Below are positions 54,328 through 63,932 of a stretch of DNA of 64,000 bases, one piece after another. Within the stretch, counting starts at the first letter, position 1; each line of letters starts with the position of its first letter. Both the position numbers and the translations under genes were made by a program. The DNA comes from Micromonospora sonchi. Its GTDB lineage: Bacteria; Actinomycetota; Actinomycetes; Mycobacteriales; Micromonosporaceae. Under the pieces are notes generated by a model. That model had not been told where the DNA came from and ran no database searches. It worked only from the letters and a program-made list of their open reading frames with translations. The stretch lies in assembly GCF_014646235.1 (NCBI RefSeq), contig NZ_BMNB01000014.1, positions 107,234 through 171,233 on the forward strand. Direction: 5' to 3'.

Positions 54328-55707
54328 TCAGAACTGCGCGAAGAACCGCCACACCTCGCCCTTGGTCCAGGTCCTGGCGCCGCTGTCCCCGCCTCCGTCC
54401 ACCGGGCCGGGGGTGTGCCCGCCGTCGAACGCGCCCCACTGCACCGGATAGCCGGCCCGGCATCCCGAGTAGACGGTGGTGATGTGGGTCCGGCTACCCG
54501 CCGCCGGTTCCCGCGGACTCTGCGCGGTGCAGCCGTTGTTGCGGACGAACCTGTCGCGCAGCGACCGCCCGCTGGCGATGTTGTCGGAGATGCCATGAAT
54601 GCCGAAGTACGCGATCGGCTGGGTGCCACCACTGCATCCGCTCAGCTCCCGGGGAGCGCCGTAGACCGCGACGGCCCGGAAGACGTTCGCGCGGGCACAG
54701 GCAAGCGCGTAACTCATGGCGCCGCCGTAGCTGAACCCGAGGGCGAAGCGCTGCGTCGTGTTGACGCAGAGGTCGCTCTCGATCCGACGGATCATGTCGT
54801 CGACGAAGGTGACGTCCTCGCCACCGGAGTTGGCCCAGCCGTTGCCGATGCCCTGGGGCGCGACCAGGATCGCGCTGTTGTTCGACTGTTCCTGCTGCCC
54901 GTAGTAGGACCAGGCAGTCCCGTCGGCCCCGCCGTACGCGACATCGCCCGCGGTGCCACCCAACCAGTGGAACGCGAACATCAACCGGTAGCGGGTGTTG
55001 TTGTTGTAGTTGGCGGGAATCCGCAGGATGAAGCTACGACTCTTGCCGCTGCTCTGGATCGTGTGCGTGCCGTTGCCCAACGTCGGAGTTCTGCCGCACC
55101 CCGCGCCCGGCTCACCACTCGGCGGTGGTGGCGTGGGGCCGCCGCCGACAGGGAACAACTGCCACTGCTGGTTGGCACCGTTGCCGTCGGAATACTGAAC
55201 GACGTTCGCCCCGTCCGCGGTCGAGGCACCCTGCACATCCACCGCCTTGTTGCTGTTCCGGTTGATCAGCCGGACGTGGCCTCCGTCGGAGTCGGCCAGC
55301 CGGAACTGCTGGTTCGTTCCGTTGTGGTCCGCCCACTGGATGATCGCGGCGCCGTCGGCGGTCGACGCGTTCGACACGTCCAGCACCTTGCCGGAATGCC
55401 GCGACTTCAGCCGGTAGTAGCCTCCGCCGGAGTCGACGAACTGCCATTGCTGATTGGCCCCGTCGTTGCGCGTCCACTGGCTGATCCGCGCGCCGTCGTT
55501 GGTGGCCAGGCCGTACACGTCCAGCGCCTTGCCACTGTTGCGGTTGACCAGCACGTACCAGGCGTTGGTGTCCACCGTCGCGGCAGCCGCGGGTGCCGCA
55601 TTGACCGCGACGAGGGTGCCGGCCACCAGAAGCGCCGCACCCGCCCCGGCCACGACGGACCATCGCTGACGCCTGGGAGGAGAGGCGGGATGAAGCTCAC
55701 CGTTCAT
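54328..55707 (-). CDS. secreted ricin-lectin (CBM13) plus CE1/PHB-depolymerase-type esterase
   Basis: 459 residues; AAGGAG seven bases before ATG 55707. Signal peptide (about 15-45) ending in APAAAA. Ricin-type beta-trefoil (about 50-180) with three repeats of the form N(R/S)(N/H)SGK(A/V)LDV ... QW, then a Pro-rich linker GGGPTPPPPSGEPG, then an alpha/beta hydrolase (about 200-459) with nucleophile Ser326 in GFSYGGAMSYALAC and catalytic His in FDGGHTPGP. Feruloyl or acetylxylan esterase or short-chain polyester hydrolysis are the known family activities. Extracellular plant-polymer degradation is likely. Confidence 0.9.
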   Translation of the reverse strand: MNGELHPASPPRRQRWSVVAGAGAALLVAGTLVAVNAAPAAAATVDTNAWYVLVNRNSGKALDVYGLATNDGARISQWTRNDGANQQWQFVDSGGGYYRLKSRHSGKVLDVSNASTADGAAIIQWADHNGTNQQFRLADSDGGHVRLINRNSNKAVDVQGASTADGANVVQYSDGNGANQQWQLFPVGGGPTPPPPSGEPGAGCGRTPTLGNGTHTIQSSGKSRSFILRIPANYNNNTRYRLMFAFHWLGGTAGDVAYGGADGTAWSYYGQQEQSNNSAILVAPQGIGNGWANSGGEDVTFVDDMIRRIESDLCVNTTQRFALGFSYGGAMSYALACARANVFRAVAVYGAPRELSGCSGGTQPIAYFGIHGISDNIASGRSLRDRFVRNNGCTAQSPREPAAGSRTHITTVYSGCRAGYPVQWGAFDGGHTPGPVDGGGDSGARTWTKGEVWRFFAQF

Positions 55708-55910
55708 TGATCCGCTCCTTCGACTAGAGACCCGCGCGATGAAAACGGACGGGCGTTGTCGCAGGCGCCGACGTCGGACGGTGGTGTCAACACGTTGGAT
55801 CAGCCTGCGAAGCAAGGCTCAACGTATCGTCGTCATACGTCATACGTCAATGACCGATATCGATGTGTCGTCGCGCATCAGCCTCGCCACGCTCAGCCGG
55901 TGAGGACCCC

Positions 55911-58394
55911 CTACTCGCGGTCGATCTGGTGACCGACCACGGCCGGGCCGAGCATCACGGCGAAGCCGGAGCCGTCGCGGCGCGGATCCGCCGCGGGCAA
56001 CTCCACCGCCTCGCCGTTCGCCGTCGACCCCACCGGCCGGGGGCCGACCCAGCCGACCACCACGCCGGTCTCACCCTTGAGGAACCGCTGCGCACGCACC
56101 CCGGCGGTCGCCCTTCCCTTCACCGGGTACGCCGAAAGCGGCGTCACCTTCACCGTCGCGCCGGTGGAGGTGACCACCATCGGCTCACCATGCTGCGGAT
56201 CATCGGTGCGGACCGCGCCGAAGAAGACGACCTGCGCCCCGTCCGGCAGGGCGATCCCCGCCATGCCGCCGCCCTTGAGCCCCTGCGGCCGGACCAATCC
56301 GGCCGGGAAGCGCAGCAGCGACGCCGCGCTGGTCAGGAAGATCATCGACTCGGCATCGTCGGTCAACCACGTCGCCCCGACCACCTCGTCGCCCTCGCGC
56401 AGCCCGATCACCTCGAACTCGTCCGAGCGCACCGGCCAGTCCGGGGCACAGACCTTCACCACGCCGTGGCGGGTACCCAGCGCCAGGCCGGGCGAGCCCT
56501 CGGCGACCGGCCCCAACGGCGCCAGGCCGACCACCGTCTCCCCGGGCTCCAACGGCACCAGCTCGGCGGCGGACATCCCACCGCGCAGCGACACCGTGCC
56601 GGACTGCTCCGGCAGCACCGGCAACGGCAGCACGTCCACCTTGAAAGCCCGGCCGGTGCTGGTCACCAGCAGCACCCGGCCCCGAGCGGTGGAGTGCACC
56701 GCGGCGCGTACCGCGTCATGCCGGACCCGACCGTGCCGGCGACGCCCCTCGGCGGCCTCCTCCGACTCGGCCGCGGTGCGGGCGACCAGCCCGGTCGCCG
56801 ACAGGATCACCTGGCACGGGTCGTCGGCCACCTCCAGCGGACCGGCCGGAACCGACGCCGCCAGCACCTCCTTGAGGTCGCCGTCGACCAGCGTGGTGCG
56901 ACGGGGGGCGCCGAACTTCTTGACCACCGCGGCCAACTCGTCGGAGACCAGCTTCTTCAGCACCTTCTCGTCGTCCAGGATGGTGGACAACTCGGCGATC
57001 TCCGCACGCAGCTTCTCCTGCTCGGCCTCCAGCTCCAGCCGGTCGTACCTGGTGAGCCGGCGCAGCGGAGTGTCCAGGATGTAGCCGGCCTGGATCTCGG
57101 AGAGTTTGAACCGGCGCATCAGGCCGTCCTTGGCGTCCTGGGCGTCCTCGCTGGCCCGGATCAGCTTGACCACCTTGTCGATGTCCAGCAGGGCGATCAG
57201 CAGGCCGTCGACCAGGTGCAGCCGCTCCTCGCGCTTGCGCCTGCGGTACGCGCTGCGCCGGGTCACCACCTCGTAGCGGTGCGCCAGGAAGACCTCCAGC
57301 AGCGCCTTCAGCCCGAGGGTCCGCGGCTGGCCGTCGACCAGCACCAGATTGTTCACGCCGAAGGACTGCTCCAGCGGGGTGAGCCGGTACAGGTCGGCCA
57401 GCAGCGCCTGCGGATTCACCCCGACCTTGCACTCGACGACCAGGCGGGTGCCGTTCTCCCGGTCGGTGAGGTCCTTGACGTCGGCGATCCCGGTCAGCCG
57501 CTTGGTCTTGTTGACCTCGTTGGTGATGGCCGCGATGACCTTCTCCGCACCCACCCCGTACGGCAGCTCGACCACGGTGATCGCCTGCCGGCCCCGGCTG
57601 CCCTCCAGCGGGCCGATCTCCACCTTGCCGCGCATCCGCACCACACCACGACCGGTCTCGTACGCCCGACGCACCTCGTCCAGGCCGAGCAGCAGGCCAC
57701 CGGTGGGCAGGTCCGGCCCGGGCACGAACTCCATCAGCCGGTCGAGCGTGGCGTCCGGGTGCCGGATCAGCCACCGGGCGGCGGAGACGACCTCACCCAG
57801 GTTGTGCGGGATCATGTTGGTCGCCATCCCCACCGCGATCCCCGAGGTGCCGTTGACCAGCAGGTTCGGGAAGGCGGCCGGCAGCACCGTGGGCTGGGTC
57901 AGCGAGCCGTCGTAGTTGGGCTCGACGTCGACGGTCTCCTCGCCCAGCTCACCGACGAGCAGCATCGCCTCCCGCGACATCCGAGCCTCGGTGTAACGCG
58001 CCGCTGCCGGTCCATCGTCTGGGCTTCCAAAGTTTCCATGCCCGTCGATGAGTGGCACGTTGAGCGAGAAGTCCTGCGCCATCCGGACCATCGCGTCGTA
58101 GATCGCGGTGTCGCCGTGCGGGTGGTAGCGCCCCATCACGTCGCCGACCACGCGGGCGGACTTGACGTGCGGCCGGTCCGGCCGGAAACCCGCCTCGTGC
58201 ATCGCGTAGAGGATGCGCCGGTGCACCGGCTTGAGGCCGTCCCGGGCGTCGGGCAGCGCCCGGGAGTGGATCACCGAGAAGGCGTACTCCAGGTAGGAGT
58301 CGGAGACCTCGGTGACCAGCGGGTTGTCGAAGACCCGCGCGCCGGCCCGGTCGAACGCGGAGTGGTCGGTCTTCGTTTCCTTGCGGCGTGCCAT
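55911..58394 (-). CDS. parC: type IIA DNA topoisomerase subunit A (ParC/GyrA family)
   Basis: 827 residues from ATG 58394. Breakage-reunion domain (about 20-480) with RALPDARDGLKPVHRRILYAM, KSARVVGDVMGRYHPHGD, and the DNA-linking Tyr134 in AARYTEARMS; GVNNLVLVDGQPRTLGLK follows. The C-terminal beta-pinwheel (about 500-827) is degenerate and lacks a clear GyrA box, favouring a topoisomerase IV-like role over gyrase. The partner subunit gene lies 32 bases upstream. Actinomycetes carry gyrAB near oriC, so this is taken as the second pair. Confidence 0.9.
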   Translation of the reverse strand: MARRKETKTDHSAFDRAGARVFDNPLVTEVSDSYLEYAFSVIHSRALPDARDGLKPVHRRILYAMHEAGFRPDRPHVKSARVVGDVMGRYHPHGDTAIYDAMVRMAQDFSLNVPLIDGHGNFGSPDDGPAAARYTEARMSREAMLLVGELGEETVDVEPNYDGSLTQPTVLPAAFPNLLVNGTSGIAVGMATNMIPHNLGEVVSAARWLIRHPDATLDRLMEFVPGPDLPTGGLLLGLDEVRRAYETGRGVVRMRGKVEIGPLEGSRGRQAITVVELPYGVGAEKVIAAITNEVNKTKRLTGIADVKDLTDRENGTRLVVECKVGVNPQALLADLYRLTPLEQSFGVNNLVLVDGQPRTLGLKALLEVFLAHRYEVVTRRSAYRRRKREERLHLVDGLLIALLDIDKVVKLIRASEDAQDAKDGLMRRFKLSEIQAGYILDTPLRRLTRYDRLELEAEQEKLRAEIAELSTILDDEKVLKKLVSDELAAVVKKFGAPRRTTLVDGDLKEVLAASVPAGPLEVADDPCQVILSATGLVARTAAESEEAAEGRRRHGRVRHDAVRAAVHSTARGRVLLVTSTGRAFKVDVLPLPVLPEQSGTVSLRGGMSAAELVPLEPGETVVGLAPLGPVAEGSPGLALGTRHGVVKVCAPDWPVRSDEFEVIGLREGDEVVGATWLTDDAESMIFLTSAASLLRFPAGLVRPQGLKGGGMAGIALPDGAQVVFFGAVRTDDPQHGEPMVVTSTGATVKVTPLSAYPVKGRATAGVRAQRFLKGETGVVVGWVGPRPVGSTANGEAVELPAADPRRDGSGFAVMLGPAVVGHQIDRE

Positions 58395-58426
58395 GTGCTG
58401 CGCTGTCCTTCCGAGAGAGCCGGTGC

Positions 58427-60484
58427 TCAGGCGTCGATGGCGTCGCGGTCGATCCGGCCGGCGGAGTCGATCAGCCAGTTGCGGCGCGGCTCGACCTTCT
58501 CCCCCATCAGCAGGTCGAGGATCCGCTCGGCGGCGTCGACATCGTCCAGCGTGATCCGGCGTACCGCGCGGGTGGCCGGGTTCATCGTGGTCTCCCACAG
58601 CTCGTCGGCGTTCATCTCGCCGAGACCCTTGAACCGCGGGATGGGGGTGACGATCTGCTTGCCGGCCTGTTCCAGCTTGCGGACCGTCGTCTCCATTTCC
58701 GCCTGCGTGTAGGTGTAGATGGTCTGCGGGCTGCGCCCCTTGGTGGTGATCTTGTGTAGGGGCGGCATCGCGGCGTAGAGCCGACCAGCCTCGATCAGCG
58801 GCCGCATGTAGCGGGCGAAGAGGGTGATCAGCAGCGTCCGGATGTGCGCGCCGTCGACATCGGCGTCGGCCATGATGAGTACGCGGCCGTACCGCAGCCC
58901 CGACAGGTCGAAGGTACGCCCGGAGCCGGCGCCGAGCACCTGCACGATCGCCGCGCACTCGGCGTTGTCGAGCACCTGCTGAAGGTTGGCCTTCTGCACG
59001 TTCAGGATCTTGCCCCGAATCGGAAGAAGCGCCTGATACTCGGCAGATCGGGCAAGTCGCCCTGTCCCCAGGGCGCTGTCCCCCTCCACGATAAATAATT
59101 CGCTTCTGTCAATGCCTGCGGCGCGGCAGTCGACCAGTTTGGCGGGCATGGCCGCGCCTTCGAGGGCCGTCTTGCGGCGAGCAGCGTCTTTCTGCTGCTT
59201 CTGGGTGAGCCGGACCCGGGCCGCGTCGACGATCTTCTGGAGGACGGTGCGGGCCTCGGTCTTCGTCTTCCGGTCGTCCAGCCAGGACTTGAGGTGCCGC
59301 TCGATGAGGCCCTGCACCACCTTGGTGATGCCGGCGGTGGAGAGCTCGTCCTTGGTCTGGGAGGTGAACTGCGGCTCGGGCACCCGGACGTGCACCACCG
59401 CGGTCATGCCCTCCAGGACGTCGTCCAGGGTGGGCGCGTCCTCCTTGGCCTTGAGCAGACCGCGGGTGTTGCGCACGGCGTCGGCGAGGGTACGCGCCAG
59501 CGCCCGCTCGAAGCCCTTGCGGTGGGTGCCGCCGTGCGCGTTGCGGATGGTGTTGGTGAAGCACTCGACGGTGCGCTCGTAGCCGGTGCCCCAGCGGAAG
59601 GCGATCTCGACCTCGGCCCGGCGCTGCACGTTGGACTGCATGACCCCGTTGGCGTCGGCGGCGTTCTCGCGGTACGTCCCCTCGCCGGTGACCAGCAGGG
59701 TGCCGGAGACGGGCCGGTCGCCGGGCGGGGCGAGGAACTCCACCATCTCGGTGAGGCCACCGGGGTAGTGGAAGATCTCTTCGACTGGTTGCTCGCCGGT
59801 GCGGTCGTGCAGGGTGTAGCTGACCCCGGGCACCAGGAAGGCGGTGTGCCGCAGCTTGGCGCGTACGGCGTCGTGGTCCAGCGCCGCGCCGGTCTCGAAG
59901 TAGCGGGAGTCGTGCCAGTAGCGGATCGAGGTGCCGGTGCGCTGGCCGCGCTTTGTCGCGCCGACGACCTGCAACCCGGGCCCAGGGGTGAACGACGCGT
60001 CCGGGCCGTCGCCGTCGAAGATGCCGGGCACTCCGTGCCGGAAGGACATGGCGTGCACCTTGCCGTCCCGGCGGACGGTGACGTCGAACCGGCGGGAGAG
60101 CGCGTTGACCGCCGAGGCGCCGACGCCGTGCAGGCCGCCGGAGGTCTTGTAGCCGGAGCCGCCGAACTTGCCGCCGGCGTGCAGCCGGGTGAGCACCAGC
60201 TCGACGCCGGAGATGCCGGAGCGGGCGTGCACGTCGGTGGGGATGCCCCGCCCGTCGTCGTCGACCTGCACCGAGCCGTCGGCGTGCAGGATCACCGCGA
60301 TCTTCGTGGCGTGACCGGCGACCCCCTCGTCGGTGGAGTTGTCGAGGATCTCGTTGACGAGGTGGCCCACGCCACGGCTGTCGGTGGAGCCGATGTACAT
60401 GCCGGGCCGTTTGCGAACGGCATCCAGCCCCTCGAGGTGCGTGAGGTCGTCGGCCCCGTACAGGGTCTCAGGCTCTGCGGTCAA
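58427..60484 (-). CDS. parE: type IIA DNA topoisomerase subunit B (ParE/GyrB family)
   Basis: 685 residues. TTG 60484 is chosen because GGGAG lies ten bases upstream and TAEPETLYGADDLTHLEGLDAVRKRPGMYIGST is the family N-terminus; the frame extends upstream without support. GHKL ATPase (EILDNSTDEG, DDGRGIPTD, GLHGVGASAVNAL), transducer, and Toprim with EGDSALG, RGKILNV and DADVDGAHIRTL, ending PRFKGLGEMN. EGDSALG replaces the commoner EGDSAGG. Operon with parC downstream. Confidence 0.92.
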   Translation of the reverse strand: MTAEPETLYGADDLTHLEGLDAVRKRPGMYIGSTDSRGVGHLVNEILDNSTDEGVAGHATKIAVILHADGSVQVDDDGRGIPTDVHARSGISGVELVLTRLHAGGKFGGSGYKTSGGLHGVGASAVNALSRRFDVTVRRDGKVHAMSFRHGVPGIFDGDGPDASFTPGPGLQVVGATKRGQRTGTSIRYWHDSRYFETGAALDHDAVRAKLRHTAFLVPGVSYTLHDRTGEQPVEEIFHYPGGLTEMVEFLAPPGDRPVSGTLLVTGEGTYRENAADANGVMQSNVQRRAEVEIAFRWGTGYERTVECFTNTIRNAHGGTHRKGFERALARTLADAVRNTRGLLKAKEDAPTLDDVLEGMTAVVHVRVPEPQFTSQTKDELSTAGITKVVQGLIERHLKSWLDDRKTKTEARTVLQKIVDAARVRLTQKQQKDAARRKTALEGAAMPAKLVDCRAAGIDRSELFIVEGDSALGTGRLARSAEYQALLPIRGKILNVQKANLQQVLDNAECAAIVQVLGAGSGRTFDLSGLRYGRVLIMADADVDGAHIRTLLITLFARYMRPLIEAGRLYAAMPPLHKITTKGRSPQTIYTYTQAEMETTVRKLEQAGKQIVTPIPRFKGLGEMNADELWETTMNPATRAVRRITLDDVDAAERILDLLMGEKVEPRRNWLIDSAGRIDRDAIDA

Positions 60485-60710
60485 CTGGTCGTACTCCCGG
60501 GTCTCGGCGATGTGCTGCCCGCACCGTCGGTGGTCGGCCCAGCGCGGGCACGCCGCAGCGAGCGTAGCCGTACGCCCCGACAGGCGATGCGGACACCCGT
60601 ACGGCACGCCGCACGAGATCGCGGCTGGTGGCCCTGCCGCGGGTCAACGCCCCGGTGTCCGGCCTTATGCCCGACGCCACCCGTTGGCTACTCATGGGTA
60701 GCCTGGCCTG

Positions 60711-61565
60711 GTGAGCGCAACGGTGGAATACGTGCAGGAATTCGTCCAGGTCGACGGCGCGCGCCTCGGCGTGCAGGTGTACCCGGAACCGGCGGGCGTC
60801 CGCGACGCCCCGGTGGTGCTGATCTCGCCGGCGATGGGGGTCCGGGCCCGGTACTACCGGCCGTTCGCCGCCGCGCTGCGCAACGCTGGGCTGGCCGTGA
60901 TCGTCGCCGACCTGCGCGGCACCGGAGAGAGCACGCCGCGACCGAGCCGGGCCTGCCGGTACGGGTACGCGGAACTGGCCGCCGACATCGGCGCGGTGCG
61001 GACCGCGCTGAAGGAACGGCTGGACGGGCGGCGCACCCTGCTGCTGGGGCACTCCCTCGGCGGGCATGCCGCCGTGCTGCACCTGGCCCTGCACGGCGAG
61101 CAGGAGGTGGACGGGCTGGCGCTGGTGGCCGTCGGCCTGCCGTACTGGCGTGACTTCACCGGCCTCCGGCGCTACGGGGTGCTGCCGTACACCCAGGGCA
61201 TCGCGGCCACGACCCGGTTGCTCGGCGTCTGGCCCGGGTGGGGGTTCGGTGGCCGGCAGGCCCCGGGGGTGATCCGGGACTGGGCGCACACCGCCCGCAC
61301 CGGCCGTTTCCCCCATCTGGGCGGGGTCGACGCCGAGGCGGCCGTGAGCCGGATCCGCACCCCGGTGCTGGCGGTCAGCGTCGAGGGCGACCAGTACACC
61401 CCGCACCCCACGCTGGACCGGCTCTGCGCCAAGCTCACCTCGGCCCGGGTCGAGCGCGAGCGTTACCACGCCGAGAGCACCGTGGACCACTTCACCTGGG
61501 TACGCGCCGCCGCGCCGCTGGCGGCCCGGATCGCCGACTTCACCGCCGGCCTGCCGCCGCGCTGA
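60711..61565 (+). CDS. alpha/beta hydrolase (serine aminopeptidase S33 type)
   Basis: 284 residues from GTG 60711. LISPAMGVRARYYRPFAAAL, ADLRGTGES, nucleophile Ser115 in LGHSLGGHAA, Asp in SVEGDQYTP and His in STVDHFTW complete the triad. Related proteins are annotated as lysophospholipase or esterase; the substrate is not predictable. The stop lies inside the first copy of a 33-base tandem repeat. Confidence 0.87.
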   Translation: MSATVEYVQEFVQVDGARLGVQVYPEPAGVRDAPVVLISPAMGVRARYYRPFAAALRNAGLAVIVADLRGTGESTPRPSRACRYGYAELAADIGAVRTALKERLDGRRTLLLGHSLGGHAAVLHLALHGEQEVDGLALVAVGLPYWRDFTGLRRYGVLPYTQGIAATTRLLGVWPGWGFGGRQAPGVIRDWAHTARTGRFPHLGGVDAEAAVSRIRTPVLAVSVEGDQYTPHPTLDRLCAKLTSARVERERYHAESTVDHFTWVRAAAPLAARIADFTAGLPPR

Positions 61566-61626
61566 CGGGCCCGACGGCTCGGGATCAACCCCTGCTGACG
61601 GGCCCGACGGCTCGGGATTAACCCCT
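61561..61626 (+). repeat. 33-base tandem duplication across the hydrolase stop
   Basis: GCTGACGGGCCCGACGGCTC and the following 13 bases occur twice in direct succession (61561-61593, 61594-61626) with one C/T difference. The first copy contains the hydrolase stop codon TGA, so the second copy is untranslated. Confidence 0.9.
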
Positions 61627-61673
61627 GTTCGCCGGGGTAAGCCGGGGCGCCCGACACCGCGAAAGGGGACCCG

Positions 61674-62303
61674 ATGTCTGACAGCCACACCGCACTGCGC
61701 TCGATGCACGACCTGGGCCTGGCAGCCTGGTTCGGCGGCTCTTTGATGGGCGCCTTCGGCGTCAACGGCGCCGCCGCCCGGATCGACGACTCGACCAAAC
61801 GACTTCCGGTGGCGTCGACCGGCTGGGCCCGGTGGACCCCGGTCAACGCGGCGGCCATCGGCGCCCACCTCGCCGGCGCGGTCGGTGAACTGGTCACCGA
61901 GAGCCCCCGGATGGCTGCCCAGCGGGGCGTCGGACGGACGAGCACGGTGAAGACCGCGCTGACCGTCGGTGCTCTCGCGGTGACCGGCTACAGCCGGATG
62001 CTCGGCAAGCGGCTGGAGCGGGGCGGCATGACCTCGGTCGAGGGGGTCACCGAGCCGAACCAGCAGACGCCGGCGAACATCGCGTCCTGCCAGCGTCAGC
62101 TCAAGCTGCTCCAGTGGGCGATTCCGGCGCTGACCGGTGCGCTGATCGTGGTCACCGCGTACATGGGTGAGCAGCAGAAGCCGGGACAGGTGCTGCGCGG
62201 CATGCTCGGCCGGGCGAACGGGCTGATGCACGCGCCGACGGCGATGGGCAAGATCGGGGCGATGAACGCCGTCCGCCGGCACATGGTGTCGTCCGGCCGC
62301 TGA
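61674..62303 (+). CDS. conserved hypothetical membrane protein
   Basis: 209 residues; GAAAGGGG upstream of ATG. Two to four hydrophobic segments (MHDLGLAAWFGGSLMGAFGVNGAAA near the N-terminus, VNAAAIGAHLAGAVGEL, TALTVGALAVTGYS, AIPALTGALIVVTAYM). The polar stretches contain EPNQQTPANIASCQRQL. Proteins of this kind are widespread in actinomycetes without assigned function. Confidence 0.75.
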   Translation: MSDSHTALRSMHDLGLAAWFGGSLMGAFGVNGAAARIDDSTKRLPVASTGWARWTPVNAAAIGAHLAGAVGELVTESPRMAAQRGVGRTSTVKTALTVGALAVTGYSRMLGKRLERGGMTSVEGVTEPNQQTPANIASCQRQLKLLQWAIPALTGALIVVTAYMGEQQKPGQVLRGMLGRANGLMHAPTAMGKIGAMNAVRRHMVSSGR

Positions 62304-62387
62304 CGGCCGGCGGCAGCACCGATCCAGCCATCCAGCAGCACGGCCGGCAGCAGCACCGGGGGCCAGGCATCCAGCAGCGAGGTGGTC

Positions 62388-62765
62388 ATGACGGACAGGG
62401 ACAGGCAGGACCGGGGACCGGAGGACGTCGCGCCCTGGGGGACCACGGGCGGCTTCGACGCCGGCGCGCCGGAGGGTGTCGGTGAGGACTCGCCGATGGA
62501 CGAGGGCAGCGAGGAGACCGCGGTGCCCGAGGGGCGGCGCGGTGAGCGGCGGGCGGGCGAGCCGCCGGCGGAACACCGGCCCGCCGGCCGGCACGAGTTC
62601 GGCTCGGTGGAGCCCACCGCCACGCCGGCCGCCGGTCCCGGTGCGCCACCGGATCCGGCGCCGTCCCGACGATCGTTCCCCGACGACGTGGCCGGCGAGG
62701 ACCTGCCGGACAACTCGTTGGAGGAGGCGACCGGCATGCGACCGGAAGGGGTGTCGCGGGGCTGA
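62388..62765 (+). CDS. small disordered acidic protein, hypothetical
   Basis: 125 residues from ATG 62388 with GAGG five bases upstream. Composition is Glu, Asp, Gly, Pro and Arg throughout, with no hydrophobic core, so it is predicted disordered (DRDRQDRGPEDVAP, EGVGEDSPMDEGSEE, FPDDVAGEDLPDNSLEE). Codon bias is consistent with coding. Probably co-transcribed with the membrane protein gene 84 bases upstream. No function can be named. Confidence 0.6.
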   Translation: MTDRDRQDRGPEDVAPWGTTGGFDAGAPEGVGEDSPMDEGSEETAVPEGRRGERRAGEPPAEHRPAGRHEFGSVEPTATPAAGPGAPPDPAPSRRSFPDDVAGEDLPDNSLEEATGMRPEGVSRG

Positions 62766-62809
62766 CACCGCCGGGCGCGGCGCCGGTCAGGACCGTACGG
62801 CCCGGACGG

Positions 62810-63525
62810 CCGGCACGTCGACTTGTTGCCGCCGGCCCAGACGGTGCTGTGCCCGTGGAAGCGCACCATCGCCAGGTCGGCGGTCGCGACCAGGGCCGGT
62901 GGCACCGAATCCGGATGGCCCTGCGGCATGTCGACGCAGCAGAAGGTCAGGCCGTGTTCGCGGAGAAAGGTCAACGTCTCCAGGGCGGCCGCGGCTCCGT
63001 CGAACCAGGAGGCGTGCCGCAGCTCGACGGCGACCCGCCAGGGCCGGCAACGGGTGGCCAGTTCCACGATCCGTCGCCGGGCCGCGTCGCCGCGGGCCAG
63101 CCACGGCGGGAACTGCAGCAGCACCGCGCCGAGCCGGTCGGCGACCGCGATCGGCGCCAGCGCCGCCCGGAACCGCCGCCACAGTTCGTCGTACGCCGTC
63201 GCCGGCAGGTCCCGCCGGCGGATCCGGTCCGGTCCGCCGGCCGGACGCAGGTCCGCCGGGAGGGTGGCGACCGGGGTCGGGTGGCCGGTGAAGAGGCTGA
63301 ACGCCTTGACGTTGAAGGTGAATCCGTCGGGCGTGGCGTCCACCCAGCCCTGGACGGTCTCCGGCGCCGGCACCGCGTAGTACGACGTGTCCACCTCGAC
63401 CAGCGCGAACCGGTCGGCGTAGTAGCCCAGTCGCCCCGCCGGGGTGTTCACCTGCCGTGGATACCAGCCGGAGCGCAGCAGCGTCCGGTCGGCCCAGGGG
63501 ACGTGCCCACCTTGATGACAGCCAT
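62810..63525 (-). pseudogene. DUF72 (YecE-like) gene, frameshifted and 3'-truncated
   Basis: From ATG 63525 the minus strand reads MAVIKVGTS, then the continuation WADRTLLRSGWYPRQVNTPAGRL lies in another frame: one base is missing near 63498. The main body is intact from 63451: GYYADRFALVEVDTSYYAVP, FTFNVKAFSLFTGHPTP, LLQFPPW, RVAVELRHASWF, FCCVDMPQG and VRFHG. After VRFHGHSTVWA the family's last about 60 residues (with the Asn-Asn-Cys-Tyr region) are absent and the frame runs into the antisense of the neighbouring gene. Both lesions indicate a decayed gene, unless the first is a sequencing error. Confidence 0.75.
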
Positions 63526-63720
63526 GTGATTCAGTTGACCGCCGAGCGGCCGGATCGGCAACCGCTGGGCCGTGACGGTAGGTAACGTGGCGGGCGCCCG
63601 CTGCCGGGTCGGCGCCGAGAACTACCGAAGTAAGGCGAGAGGGCTGCCGTCTTCAGGCGGCAGGTGAATCGCTGCCCTAACGTCCAACTGTCAGATGGAC
63701 GCTGCCTTCATACTTCATTG

Positions 63721-63932
63721 ATGGCCGGGTATCAGACGCATCGCGGGGCGGCTTACAGCCTCGGATGCCACCTTGTGTGGTGTCCGAAGCATCGCCGCCC
63801 CGTGTTCGTGCACCCGGTCGCAGAACGGCTCCGTTCTTCGTGGCTTCGGTCGGCAGCGTGTCGGCCGCGACGATCCAGGAATACATCGAAACTCAGTGGG
63901 AACGCCCGTGGCGCAAAGGGGCAGTCTCGTGA
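63721..63932 (+). pseudogene. IS200-like transposase TnpA, internally deleted
   Basis: ATG 63721 opens MAGYQTHRGAAYSLGCHLVWCPKHRRPVFVHPVAERLR, the TnpA N-terminus. The sequence then jumps, in another frame, to FVASVGSVSAATIQEYIETQWERPWRKGAVS and a stop at 63932, the TnpA C-terminus. The central about 70 residues, including the His-hydrophobic-His motif, are missing. The catalytic Tyr helix remnant (IQEYIE) is kept. The enzyme cannot be active. Confidence 0.85.

Noticed and set aside
55911..60484. gyrA/gyrB of the origin region
   Set aside because: No dnaA, dnaN or recF nearby, order is B then A with a degenerate C-terminal pinwheel lacking a clear GyrA box; better read as the second (ParE/ParC-like) pair.
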